Of a stretch of DNA of 43,589 bases, positions 17,456 through 24,231 are shown piece after piece. Position 1 is the stretch's first letter. Each line of letters opens with the position of its first letter. Made by a program: the position numbers and the translations under genes. The stretch lies in contig JAEZVF010000012.1 of assembly GCA_023443225.1 (NCBI GenBank), positions 1 to 43,589 of the forward strand, in the 5' to 3' direction. A model generated the notes under the pieces. That model ran no database searches and was not told the DNA's origin. It saw nothing but the letters and a program-made list of their open reading frames with translations. The stretch comes from Bacillota bacterium. GTDB taxonomy: Bacteria > Bacillota > Clostridia > Lachnospirales > Lachnospiraceae.

Positions 17456-17875
17456 TCACGAATTTAATGGGCATTGTGGGCAAGTTTTATTTTCTTTTAT
17501 GAACCTGTAGTACTTCCTTGAGGCTGTTCTTCTGTCCATTCCGATTTCATCCCCAATATCTTCCCAGTTCATGTTATTGATGCACCTTAAACGGATAATA
17601 AGTCTTGTTTCGTCATCCTCTATAGTATTTATGTACCTTTCAATTCGCCCCCTAACAACATAGAGTTCTTTCAGCTTAATCTCGTATAGCTCATTGATTT
17701 CTTGCATAGCTACCGCCCTATCAGCTACCTTGTCGCTTATTCCGGAACCGAATGGCATGTCAGTAATTTCTTGCCCCTTACAATAAGACCTTGATTCAAG
17801 TTCTTCTTTCTGCTTTTTCAACACTCCGATCTCTTTGTTTATCCAGTGAAGTTGGTTTAATTCCTTTTCGGTCAC
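17456..17875 (-). CDS. ArpU/RinA-type late gene regulator (DUF1492-like)
   Basis: This 139-residue protein has an N-terminal coiled coil (about 8-30), a helical middle part, and a C-terminal sigma-70 region 4-like helix-turn-helix (MNWEDIGDEIGMDRRTASRK) followed by YYRFIKENK. Family members activate transcription of phage packaging and structural genes, and the gene lies directly upstream of the late operon, as expected. The C-terminal CPQCP is unusual. Regulation of a promoter in 17294-17455 is inferred. Confidence 0.8.
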   Translation of the reverse strand: MTEKELNQLHWINKEIGVLKKQKEELESRSYCKGQEITDMPFGSGISDKVADRAVAMQEINELYEIKLKELYVVRGRIERYINTIEDDETRLIIRLRCINNMNWEDIGDEIGMDRRTASRKYYRFIKENKTCPQCPLNS

Positions 17876-17878
17876 ATG

Positions 17879-18355
17879 CTACCCCTCCAATCCTTTTCCC
17901 TGTTTCGCTTCAGCCCCTCTTTTACACATCATTTCTATCATTTTTTCCGTCATGGGATTTCTCATATCGAGAGAGACTGTTGATCTGATACTCGTCGCCT
18001 CTTTGCCCTGCTCTAACTTCAATGCTTCTTCGGCTGCTTCTCTGGTGAGGAACCATCCTTGATTTATTTCTCCATATACAAACTCGGTATGACTATATAG
18101 GTACGATGTCTCTAAAATTTGTTCTAAATCATATCCAAAGAAATCTGGGTCATCATCGTTTAGAGTAAATATTGATGTGCCATCCGGTATCGGCGCTCTA
18201 TGTAATAACCCTTGTTCCTCGGCATCCTCATAATCAGCTAATTTATCAAGTATTTCCGTCAATGTATCCTCGCTTGTGGTATCCATGTGCATCAATCTCA
18301 TGTGCTTTATTGGAAGTCCTTCGCCTACTTTACTTCTTCTGGTCAATCTCTCCAT
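17879..18355 (-). CDS. MERLT-family phage accessory protein
   Basis: This protein has 158 residues. The start MERLTRRSKVGEGLP is chosen from GAAGGGAGATAAAGACC before ATG 18355. The N-terminal motif plus ILDKLADYEDAEEQGL define a clostridial phage family of unknown function; the same layout recurs at 19164-19616. The middle part (EFVYGEINQGWFLTREAAEE) looks like a small mixed fold, and the C-terminus is helical. No function is known. Confidence 0.6.
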   Translation of the reverse strand: MERLTRRSKVGEGLPIKHMRLMHMDTTSEDTLTEILDKLADYEDAEEQGLLHRAPIPDGTSIFTLNDDDPDFFGYDLEQILETSYLYSHTEFVYGEINQGWFLTREAAEEALKLEQGKEATSIRSTVSLDMRNPMTEKMIEMMCKRGAEAKQGKGLEG

Positions 18356-18360
18356 GGTCT

Positions 18361-18534
18361 TTATCTCCCTTCTGTTAATTTCTCGAACATATCCAATGGA
18401 CAATCATCCATTACCCCGTGGCACGTAGCACAACCGCTACAGTTAGCTTTCTGCAATCCGCTGGCAACATTTTCGGCGCATATTTTACAAAGGCATTTAT
18501 CACAAGATGTATTTTGGTGTTCAAAATTACTCAT
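18361..18534 (-). CDS. 57-residue Cys-rich protein
   Basis: This gene is easily missed because of its length. Nine cysteines occur in 57 residues, in the patterns C-D-K-C-L-C-K-I-C and C-S-G-C-A-T-C with a His, so it probably binds zinc or iron-sulfur. The ribosome site is GAAGGGAGATAAAG, identical to that of the next gene. It ends 5 nt before the start of the next gene. The function is unknown. Confidence 0.6.
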   Translation of the reverse strand: MSNFEHQNTSCDKCLCKICAENVASGLQKANCSGCATCHGVMDDCPLDMFEKLTEGR

Positions 18535-18563
18535 AGACTTTATCTCCCTTCTGATAAATCAAA

Positions 18564-18785
18564 TTAATATGCATCGCTCATAGTTTTGTAAATATAATCA
18601 CCTTTAACGACAACTGCGTCTTGCTCATATACCTTTATTGCCACGATTCCATTTTTATTTACTCCAATGCTTTCCACACAGCAGAGATAATCATTGTCCA
18701 TAATAAGTGTGTTCTCTTTTAAATCGAACGTGCTATTTACGGGCATTAAGTCCAATCGTGCTTGCTTTACCATATTGACAGCCAT
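18564..18785 (-). CDS. Small hypothetical protein (73 residues)
   Basis: The frame is open further upstream, but that part overlaps a well-formed gene in another frame (18733-18891). I therefore start at ATG 18785 (MAVNMVKQARLDLMPVNSTF), five bases after AAGGA. The remainder is beta-rich (NDYLCCVESIGVNKNGIVAI). It may be a small SH3- or Tudor-like fold. The function is unknown. It overlaps its upstream neighbour by 53 bp. Confidence 0.5.
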   Translation of the reverse strand: MAVNMVKQARLDLMPVNSTFDLKENTLIMDNDYLCCVESIGVNKNGIVAIKVYEQDAVVVKGDYIYKTMSDAY

Positions 18786-18891
18786 CATAATCCTTGTGTT
18801 GCTTGATTCCGTTTTCATCTGATGATAAGTTGCGACATTCACAAATCTTATCATCAATGTCTTTTGCAAATATGCATTTACTGCACTTCAT
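18733..18891 (-). CDS. 52-residue zinc-finger-like protein
   Basis: This frame reads MKCSKCIFAKDIDDKICECR and continues through a Gly/Tyr segment with one more Cys. The CxxC...CxC...C arrangement suggests a small zinc-binding module, as in clostridial phage proteins that begin MKCxxC. A GCGGAAAGGAAAATGT site precedes the ATG, the same sequence used by the next gene upstream (19136). The frame overlaps the following gene. Confidence 0.6.
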   Translation of the reverse strand: MKCSKCIFAKDIDDKICECRNLSSDENGIKQHKDYDGCQYGKASTIGLNARK

Positions 18892-18914
18892 ACATTTTCC
18901 TTTCCGCTTATTAG

Positions 18915-19136
18915 CTAATCCCAGTCTTCGATATCATCAATATGCATTGTTATTTCTTCACTATCCTCTGTATTAAGGGTAATTTCATCCGCTGTGATAC
19001 TGCTAATATGTACATCTTCAAGAGTTATCTTTTTGCCATCATCCCAATACGTAAGTCTGTCGATATTATCTCCCTCTTCTGCGCTTCGTGCTGTATCTTC
19101 ATCATAAATACCGTAATTGCAAAATGTTTTTACCAT
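18915..19136 (-). CDS. Small acidic hypothetical protein
   Basis: This 73-residue protein begins MVKTFCNYGIYDEDTARSAE. It is strongly acidic, with about one quarter Asp/Glu, and ends EITMHIDDIEDWD. Predicted beta strands alternate with acidic loops, so a DNA-mimic-like surface is possible, but nothing identifies it. The ribosome-site module GCGGAAAGGAAAATGT is shared with its downstream neighbour. Confidence 0.5.
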   Translation of the reverse strand: MVKTFCNYGIYDEDTARSAEEGDNIDRLTYWDDGKKITLEDVHISSITADEITLNTEDSEEITMHIDDIEDWD

Positions 19137-19163
19137 ACATTTTCCTTTCCGCTTATCAGCTAA

Positions 19164-19616
19164 TCAAAATGTTTTTAAGTTATCCAATTCATTAACGATA
19201 TCATCTACCATACTGTCAATGTCAGTGTCGCCCTCTATACCATATTTGTCGCATACGATTTTTCTGACCGCTTCTCTCTTTTGATAATGCTCTGATTGAT
19301 ATTTAGCACCTTCCGGTGTCAACAGATTCTCTCCGAGCTGTGCACAATACTTCTTTGCTTCACGTTCCCAATAGTCACGGTCTTTCTGTAGTTTGTCGTA
19401 CATTTCAAGTAAGGTACAGTATTTATTGTGTAAATTTTTAATTTGTTCGGGAGCAAGTCCGGTATCTTCATATTCTGCAAGTCGGTTAAAGCATTCTTGT
19501 ATTAATCCTCGGTCTCGGTATATATTATTAGCGCCGATTTTGAATAGTGGAAATAATGATATTTTCTTGTTTGAACCGCATAATCCAATTTTGCATCTAT
19601 TGGTTAATCTCTCCAT
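19164..19616 (-). CDS. MERLT-family phage accessory protein, second copy
   Basis: This 150-residue protein starts MERLTNRCKIGLCGSNK at ATG 19616, two bases after the end of the preceding gene. It shares with 17879-18355 the MERLTxR start and a LAEYEDTGLAPEQI motif. Residues 75-105 form a coiled coil (YCTLLEMYDKLQKDRDYWER). Paralogues of this type are common in clostridial prophages; their function is not known. Confidence 0.6.
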   Translation of the reverse strand: MERLTNRCKIGLCGSNKKISLFPLFKIGANNIYRDRGLIQECFNRLAEYEDTGLAPEQIKNLHNKYCTLLEMYDKLQKDRDYWEREAKKYCAQLGENLLTPEGAKYQSEHYQKREAVRKIVCDKYGIEGDTDIDSMVDDIVNELDNLKTF

Positions 19617-19617
19617 A

Positions 19618-20034
19618 TCATCCACCTGCCTTTTGATTAAGATAGTCCTCGATATCAATCACGTTGCCATGGATATAAACTCTTTCATCGGCAAATTGCT
19701 GTTTAATAAACTCTGCTAAGCTTTCATTACTTTCTCGGATTTTATCACCATTTGTGATTATCTCCGGCTGTTTCAATTTCCATTTATCTATGTAGCACTG
19801 TTTGCAGGAACTACATGGATATTCATGATTTTGTTTATCTTCATACTGACAGCCTTTGCAGCCGTCATGTGTTTCTTCTGATTCTGACTGAATAATCTCT
19901 TTTACTCTTGCAACTGTCTTCTCTATTAAATGTTTTTCTCCGGGTGAAAGTCTTGCACCGGCATAATGATTTTCCTGTATGTAATTTATCATCTGTTCTT
20001 CCTTGAAATTTTCTATTAGCTTTTCCTTATTCAT
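19618..20034 (-). CDS. Hypothetical protein with Cys cluster
   Basis: This 138-residue protein starts at ATG 20034 (MNKEKLIENFKEEQMINYIQ) after AAGGAGGTATCAA. It is helical up to residue 55, then has a Cys cluster CKGCQYEDKQNHEYPCSSCK with a further C-Y, consistent with a zinc-binding knuckle. The C-terminus carries a helical SLAEFIKQQF segment. It overlaps the preceding gene by 8 bp. No function is known. Confidence 0.55.
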   Translation of the reverse strand: MNKEKLIENFKEEQMINYIQENHYAGARLSPGEKHLIEKTVARVKEIIQSESEETHDGCKGCQYEDKQNHEYPCSSCKQCYIDKWKLKQPEIITNGDKIRESNESLAEFIKQQFADERVYIHGNVIDIEDYLNQKAGG

Positions 20035-20404
20035 TTGATACCTCCTTGTAGGGTTCTGGTAGACTTCGCCATGCGATAACGTGCTGGTTATAATCATCAG
20101 GACCATACATCCACCCGAATACTTTTGAGAAGAATAATTGCCTTGTTTGCAGAGTGCCTTTGATTTTTATAGTACAAATAAATTGTCTGTGGCACGGATG
20201 CATTTTATGATATAAGTTACACTCTTCTGTGTTGGGTAGTCTCTCCGATACTGATATCCATCCATTAGTTAGTTGCTGTTGGAGTGCGGATATTATGGTT
20301 GAATAATATCTAGTTAAATCCTCGTTTAAATCACACTCTAGGTCTATGTGTTCATGTATAATAGTTATAGTCTCAATAGCCTTTTCAATCTCTTGCTTAT
20401 TCAT
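20027..20404 (-). CDS. DUF551-domain protein
   Basis: This 125-residue protein starts at ATG 20404 (MNKQEIEKAIETITIIHE) after GGGAGGAATGAGG. An N-terminal helical hairpin is followed by the DUF551 signature GWISVSERLPNTEE at about 48-61 and VIAWRSLPEPY near the end. DUF551 proteins are frequent in phages of Gram-positive hosts and have no known function. The start lies 2 nt after the stop of the previous gene. Confidence 0.7.
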   Translation of the reverse strand: MNKQEIEKAIETITIIHEHIDLECDLNEDLTRYYSTIISALQQQLTNGWISVSERLPNTEECNLYHKMHPCHRQFICTIKIKGTLQTRQLFFSKVFGWMYGPDDYNQHVIAWRSLPEPYKEVSNE

Positions 20405-20406
20405 CC

Positions 20407-20676
20407 TCATTCCTCCCAATCCAACTTTTGACCACAATTGCATGTTTTTAAGCTTTCCCAGTCTCTGTGATATCCATCTCCTGTGTATTCTCCTAATTCT
20501 GCATTACAAGAAGGGCATCTTGATACACTCCATTTCTTTCTAATAGGTTTCTTCGGTATCTGCTTTTCTAGGGCGGATATTGCTAACTCAATAGCTTCGT
20601 TCGCATCGTCAAATCCATCTGAAAAATAGTTCTCGTTAAGTTCTTTTAATGTTTCGATTGCTTCTTGACTATTCAT
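20407..20676 (-). CDS. Small zinc-ribbon-like protein
   Basis: This 89-residue protein begins MNSQEAIETLKELNENYFSD. Residues 1-40 form two helices like those at the start of the DUF551 neighbour, and the rest is a C-P-S-C ... C-N-C zinc-ribbon-like module. It overlaps the preceding gene by 8 bp. The shared N-terminal helices suggest mix-and-match evolution with the neighbour. The function is unknown. Confidence 0.55.
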   Translation of the reverse strand: MNSQEAIETLKELNENYFSDGFDDANEAIELAISALEKQIPKKPIRKKWSVSRCPSCNAELGEYTGDGYHRDWESLKTCNCGQKLDWEE

Positions 20677-21049
20677 CCTTGACAGCTCCTTTCAACTCAT
20701 ATCCCCATGGGTCTATCCCTAAATCATGACATTTTGTAATGCAACTTGTCATACCGGCTGTTGATGTACCACTCATTAATAAATCCCTTACAATCACCCA
20801 GTTAATGTGTCTTGCTCTATAGGTCTTTGGCATGTTGGATAAATAATTTTTAAGTAATCTTATTTCAAATCCATCTTCTAAGGCGGTTGGCTGTTCGTTA
20901 ATCCGCATGATTAAATCTGCTGTATCTTCATTGTGTTGTTCAATTTCCATACACTGGAACGCATCTCCTAGGTCTGGATGATAATTAGGTGCAACAAAGC
21001 TTTTGCTTAAATTATCTATCCATAAATCTGCATTAATTAATCTTCCCAC
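20669..21049 (-). CDS. Hypothetical phage protein (MGRLINAD-type)
   Basis: This 126-residue protein starts at GTG 21049, because GGAGGGATAAC precedes it and because MGRLINADLWIDNL is the typical start of a widespread phage family. A Glu/Asp-rich helical region is followed by a C-terminal part with CITKCHDLGIDPWGYEL. The function is unknown. The start lies 1 nt after the stop of the preceding gene. Confidence 0.55.
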   Translation of the reverse strand: MGRLINADLWIDNLSKSFVAPNYHPDLGDAFQCMEIEQHNEDTADLIMRINEQPTALEDGFEIRLLKNYLSNMPKTYRARHINWVIVRDLLMSGTSTAGMTSCITKCHDLGIDPWGYELKGAVKDE

Positions 21050-21050
21050 G

Positions 21051-21503
21051 TTATCCCTCCGTTTCTTCATCTGGAACTCTCATAGGGAGCACTATTCCTA
21101 GTGGAATTCCTTTATGATCACTTATGAATACTGGATCCTTTTCATTTGAGATTCTGTAGCTAACTCCGTCCCCAAATAATTTAAGAAAATCCATGTTGAC
21201 CCATACCTTTTGGCCTACATCATTTTTTAATTTAATTGCCATTTTTCCACTTGGCAACATGTGAACGTTTCTTGTTTTTCTAGCTTCGTTAGTAGCCTTG
21301 TAGATTATATCCGGTTCTAAATTTTCAGGCGTCGAATTTGGCTTTCTTAGCTTGTCACAGATTATAAGCATGTTATTTTTCTTTATGTAATACCCGATAT
21401 GTCCGTCAGTGATTAATACATAATCTTTTAGTTCACATGCATATATTCTATCTGGCTCTTTTAATGCCATTAGTTGAGCTTTTTGCTCTAGTGTATATTT
21501 CAT
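21051..21503 (-). CDS. Hypothetical protein with sliding-clamp-like C-terminus
   Basis: This 150-residue protein begins MKYTLEQKAQLMALKEPDRI. It is mostly beta after an N-terminal helix. The last 30 residues (KDPVFISDHKGIPLGIVLPM, then RV) recall the last strand of bacterial beta clamps, which end in a (V/L)xPMR(L/V) motif. At 150 residues it is shorter than a clamp (about 365), so at most it is a partial clamp-like fold. The ribosome site is TAAGGAGGG. The match is weak and based on motif reading only. Confidence 0.5.
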   Translation of the reverse strand: MKYTLEQKAQLMALKEPDRIYACELKDYVLITDGHIGYYIKKNNMLIICDKLRKPNSTPENLEPDIIYKATNEARKTRNVHMLPSGKMAIKLKNDVGQKVWVNMDFLKLFGDGVSYRISNEKDPVFISDHKGIPLGIVLPMRVPDEETEG

Positions 21504-21520
21504 ACTGCTCCTTTCCCTCC

Positions 21521-21661
21521 TTAAGTTTCTATAAAATCTGATAGTTGCATATGCTCCAGTAACTGTTCTTCTTTTGGTTCGTAACCATTGCAGTAACCCT
21601 TGTCATTTCTGTTTTTGCAGTTCCAGAAGTCTTTGCACAAAAGGCAAGATTCTTTTTCCAT
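21521..21661 (-). CDS. 46-residue Cys-rich protein
   Basis: This frame reads MEKESCLLCKDFWNCKNRND, then G-Y-C-N-G-Y and an acidic helical tail. Four cysteines in a CxxC...C...C arrangement suggest a zinc knuckle. There is no clear Shine-Dalgarno; instead the region before the ATG holds a palindrome, so expression is uncertain. It lies between the methyltransferase-like gene and the next hypothetical gene. Confidence 0.45.
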   Translation of the reverse strand: MEKESCLLCKDFWNCKNRNDKGYCNGYEPKEEQLLEHMQLSDFIET

Positions 21662-21662
21662 C

Positions 21663-21687
21663 CGTGTACGTCTACACGAGCGCGCTC
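21663..21687. promoter_or_regulatory. Two adjoining palindromes before the 46-residue gene
   Basis: CGTGTA-CGTC-TACACG (21663-21678) overlaps by one base the perfect 10-bp palindrome GAGCGCGCTC (21678-21687), followed by TTTTT on the plus strand. In the minus direction they lie exactly where a ribosome site would be. They could be a protein-binding site or a hairpin that controls initiation. The GC-rich sequence stands out from the AT-rich surroundings. Confidence 0.35.
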
Positions 21688-21716
21688 TTTTTACCTAGGA
21701 TAGTGCTTTTCCTTTC

Positions 21717-22391
21717 TTAATTTTCTGCCTTACCGGCCCATTGTTCTGCTATTGCCTTAGCTATTCCAGGGAAGGTCTTAGACCTTCTTTTTGAATCTCT
21801 TATTTTAGTTCCGCTTTGCTTTCTTGGGTTACCGTGATTATCCTTCGATCCACCCGACACCCAACTTATTATGTTTTCCGTAACAATATCAGTGGGTTGT
21901 AGCTTAGGCAATCCTTTTAACCACAGACATGTCTTTTTACTGTAAGGGTGTCCGTGTTCATAAGGTTGTATCGTTTGGGAATATGGAGGTAGTCCATAAA
22001 TACGGGTTGGAATTGGATTTTCTATCGCAATACGTTCGCAATCTGCATTATAAAATTTCATAAAGAATTCTTTTGCTTCTAGCCCTTTTTCGTATCTCTC
22101 TTGATTCAACTCTCCCTTACGTGGATATAAGCGTGCAGCGCCGGCATTACTTAGATATGTACAAGGTGGGTGCGCTATTATCATATCCCATTTCAAAACT
22201 GTATGAATTTTTCTATCACATGTAACAAAGGTTATTTCTTTTTGTAATAACGGAATCACATCGTTCATAATATGCCACTCTGGATGCCCCCCGCTACAAG
22301 GTTCAATATCGCACGAATAAGCTTCATGCCCTAATATTCTTAATTCTTTTGTTACTGCTTGGCTTTCTTCACAAGCTACTAATATTTTCAT
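21717..22391 (-). CDS. Small DNA cytosine methyltransferase-like protein
   Basis: This 224-residue protein begins MKILVACEESQAVTKELRIL. The catalytic-type motif is AHPPCTYLSN (P75, P76, C77) and the second key motif is IAIENP (E124, N125, P126), both as in C5-cytosine methyltransferases. The first motif is degenerate (VACEES in place of FxGxG), and there is no room for a target recognition domain or motifs IX-X. This compact family is common in clostridial phages and may modify phage DNA, though activity is unproven. An inverted repeat precedes the gene. Confidence 0.7.
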   Translation of the reverse strand: MKILVACEESQAVTKELRILGHEAYSCDIEPCSGGHPEWHIMNDVIPLLQKEITFVTCDRKIHTVLKWDMIIAHPPCTYLSNAGAARLYPRKGELNQERYEKGLEAKEFFMKFYNADCERIAIENPIPTRIYGLPPYSQTIQPYEHGHPYSKKTCLWLKGLPKLQPTDIVTENIISWVSGGSKDNHGNPRKQSGTKIRDSKRRSKTFPGIAKAIAEQWAGKAEN

Positions 22392-22400
22392 TTTCTCTCT

Positions 22401-22442
22401 GGAGTAAAGAGCTCTTTTTTCCGGCCGGAAACCTCTTACTCC
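22401..22442. promoter_or_regulatory. Nested inverted repeat in the leader of the methyltransferase-like gene
   Basis: The outer arms are GGAGTAA/TTACTCC (22401-22407 and 22436-22442), with a perfect palindrome TTTCCGGCCGGAAA (22418-22431) inside. It lies 10-50 bases before the gene start, whose own ribosome site (AGAGAG) is weak. It could be an operator, possibly for self-regulation, or an RNA hairpin affecting translation. CCGG occurs twice in the palindrome. Confidence 0.4.
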
Positions 22443-22464
22443 TTTCTTTTATTGTTATGGTGAA

Positions 22465-22746
22465 TTAACTCACCCTTTCCGCTTTCTTCCTTAAATATCT
22501 TTCATGATCATATTGTTTCTTTTTATCAAGGTTCTTTTCTCTCCACTGTCTGCACTTTTCTGTGTTTTTGCAGGTATTGTATGTGCTTTTTTGATAATCT
22601 CTGTGATACTTTCTCATTCTAACTATATGCTTTTGATAATGTCGTCTCTGCTTTTCCTTGGTGTCGCTGTCTTTTCCTCCGTCGCAACCAGTTAATTCAC
22701 ACTTAAGACATACATCAGGTGTTGGATTTATGTAAGGGCATTTCAT
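22465..22746 (-). CDS. Basic Cys-containing phage protein
   Basis: This 93-residue protein begins MKCPYINPTPDVCLKCELTG. Four N-terminal cysteines (C-x9-C-x2-C-x4-C) form a zinc-binding site, followed by a long basic helix rich in Lys, Arg, His and Tyr (RRHYQKHIVRMRKYHRDYQK), as in small DNA-binding proteins. It is coupled to the preceding gene by ATGA. The exact role is unknown. Confidence 0.55.
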   Translation of the reverse strand: MKCPYINPTPDVCLKCELTGCDGGKDSDTKEKQRRHYQKHIVRMRKYHRDYQKSTYNTCKNTEKCRQWREKNLDKKKQYDHERYLRKKAERVS

Positions 22747-22910
22747 AACAATCCTTTCTTTTTCATAAATCGGCGAAGAGAATCCACATCTACAGCATCC
22801 TCAAAGTGATATCCTATCAATTGTGCTATTTCCTCAACACTTAATCCGGTTACTACATATTTCCCGATTTCCTCTGTATATGGTTCAAATTTACTTTTTC
22901 TTATTCCCAT
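22743..22910 (-). CDS. 55-residue HTH-like protein
   Basis: This short gene starts at ATG 22910 after AAGGAGGTAACC. The sequence (MGIRKSKFEPYTEEIGKYVV, then GLSVEEIAQLIGYHF) has a helix-turn-helix-like core of the kind found in small phage regulators. A basic MKKKGLL ends it. It overlaps the next gene by ATGA. It lies directly after the replication initiator. Confidence 0.6.
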   Translation of the reverse strand: MGIRKSKFEPYTEEIGKYVVTGLSVEEIAQLIGYHFEDAVDVDSLRRFMKKKGLL

Positions 22911-22912
22911 GG

Positions 22913-23734
22913 TTACCTCCTTCTTAGTGATTGTTGCTCCAATCTACTGATTATGTCTGAATTATCTCGCTGCTCGAAGTTATTAAAGCTGTTTTGCTTT
23001 GGTTGTGGCTTTGTTTTTTTACCTTTCGCTTGCAAAAATAGGGTTTCGTACTTCTCTCTAAATTTACTTGTACTGCGAATATTAACTTTCCAGAATGAAT
23101 CCGTCCTTGCGAACATTAAAGTATTATAAATATCTTCTTGCGAGCGTTTATCCAGTCTTACCATTTTTTCTATACTGTCACACCATTTATCTATTGCTTC
23201 ATCCGTGCTTGGCAATTTAGGATTTGGCATTTCTGACTTTATAGAATTAATAAGATAGTGAACACATTTCATTTCGAAGGAATCATCAGAATATTTTTTC
23301 TGATATTCTTTATTATTTATATTCTTTACATTCTTTACATTCTTGTTAGTGTTCACTGGTTGTTCACTCGTTGTTCGCTCGTTGTTCACTGGAAGTTCAT
23401 ACTGCTGTTCGCCTTGTTGATACTCCGACCAGTTAAGTATTGTAATTAGGCGGTTTTCGTTACTTGTTTGTTGTTCAATCTGTTGTTCGTTTTCTAGTTT
23501 TTTTAGTACTCGCTGTACCTTACTTTCGTTAATGTTAAATTTTGTCGAAATTACCTTTCTTCCTGTGATTAATTGACCAGGATTAAGTGTTATCTTCTCG
23601 CCTTTAAACATCGTTTGATAATCTTTATGAGTGGCATTCAAGAGCAAATAACCCCATATAGCAAAGTATTCAGCATCCTTACAAACAACCGGATTATCTA
23701 AGATTTTTCTATGGAGTTTTATAAACCCATCCAC
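22913..23734 (-). CDS. Phage replication initiator with internal iteron-like repeats
   Basis: This 273-residue protein has the layout of clostridial phage replication proteins. An N-terminal winged helix (MDGFIKLHRKILDNPVVCKD to about 105) is followed by a low-complexity linker of Asn/Gln/Glu/Thr/Lys (about 110-145) and a helical C-terminal domain (from FEMKCVHYLINSIKSEM) that may recruit helicase. It probably binds the origin. The linker DNA holds tandem 11-bp and 9-bp repeats. No helicase loader gene follows it. Confidence 0.8.
   Translation of the reverse strand: MDGFIKLHRKILDNPVVCKDAEYFAIWGYLLLNATHKDYQTMFKGEKITLNPGQLITGRKVISTKFNINESKVQRVLKKLENEQQIEQQTSNENRLITILNWSEYQQGEQQYELPVNNERTTSEQPVNTNKNVKNVKNINNKEYQKKYSDDSFEMKCVHYLINSIKSEMPNPKLPSTDEAIDKWCDSIEKMVRLDKRSQEDIYNTLMFARTDSFWKVNIRSTSKFREKYETLFLQAKGKKTKPQPKQNSFNNFEQRDNSDIISRLEQQSLRRR
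23321..23394. repeat. Candidate replication origin: tandem 11-bp iterons and 9-bp AT-rich repeats
   Basis: On the plus strand four 11-mers follow each other without gap: GTTCACTGGTT (23351), GTTCACTCGTT (23362), GTTCGCTCGTT (23373), GTTCACTGGAA (23384). Just before them ATTCTTTAC occurs twice, and ATTCTTGTT follows (23321-23347), in a very AT-rich stretch. An 11-bp period does not keep codon phase, so the repetition is selected at DNA level. This resembles lambda-O-type origins inside the initiator gene. Confidence 0.6.
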
Positions 23735-24100
23735 CTAATCACCAACCTCTGTAATCTCAACCTCTGTACGTGGATTATCTTTGTCATACATAACCCTACT
23801 ACCATCAGTCGAAACAATAATACTTGAATTATCATCTGCTATCACCCTATAACTTACTAAAATATCGTGTAGGGCTGCGTGCAGGTTTGTTAAATCGACT
23901 TTTCTACGTGTAGGCATATAGTAAATTGCCTTTACATTAATAGGCTTGTCTATTGTCAAAATACGAGGCATGAAGAATTGGCAATCTTTCTCGTATTGTA
24001 TGTATTGTTTACTTGGTATTACTCTTGGTCTTCCACCTGCAATAATAATTTGTGAATGATTTTTTTTGGTTATTGGAGGTAATTTAATTGTGAATTCCAT
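23735..24100 (-). CDS. rusA: RusA-family Holliday junction resolvase
   Basis: This protein has 121 residues, the family's usual length. I start at ATG 24100 (MEFTIKLPPITKKNHSQIII) because GGAGGAAAGGAG lies just before it; the open frame extends upstream through a hairpin. The conserved RusA segments are PRVIPSKQYIQYEKDC and YYMPTRRKVDLTNLHAALHD, followed by VIADDNSSI, whose acidic residues bind the metal. It cuts Holliday junctions during phage recombination and packaging. Confidence 0.85.
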   Translation of the reverse strand: MEFTIKLPPITKKNHSQIIIAGGRPRVIPSKQYIQYEKDCQFFMPRILTIDKPINVKAIYYMPTRRKVDLTNLHAALHDILVSYRVIADDNSSIIVSTDGSRVMYDKDNPRTEVEITEVGD

Positions 24101-24114
24101 TGTTCTCCTTTCCT

Positions 24115-24135
24115 CCGGGCGGTGCGCCCACCCGG
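24115..24135. promoter_or_regulatory. GC-rich hairpin upstream of the RusA gene
   Basis: CCGGG (24115-24119) pairs with CCCGG (24131-24135), with an inner GG/CC, just upstream of the AGGAAAGGAG ribosome site. It has no U-tract, so it is not a classical terminator. The remaining intergenic bases (24136-24231) hold no gene that I can support. Confidence 0.3.
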
Positions 24136-24231
24136 ATATAAGAGGTAAAATTATGTCATTGTGATATATTACATAACTTATTCCTTTAGACCGCACAAGA
24201 CGAACTGGTTAATGAGTTACTATGTACAGGG

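Noticed and set aside
18787..18869. Upstream part of the 18564 gene (start at TTG 18869)
   Set aside because: No ribosome site, and it overlaps a Cys-rich gene with a good site in another frame; start moved to 18785.
23321..23394. Repeats explained as protein-level low complexity only
   Set aside because: The 11-bp period shifts the reading frame in each unit, so identical protein repeats cannot explain it; the 9-bp units alone could.
24101..24196. Upstream extension of the RusA gene
   Set aside because: The extension crosses a GC-rich hairpin, and the ATG at 24100 has a strong ribosome site and matches the family's usual length.
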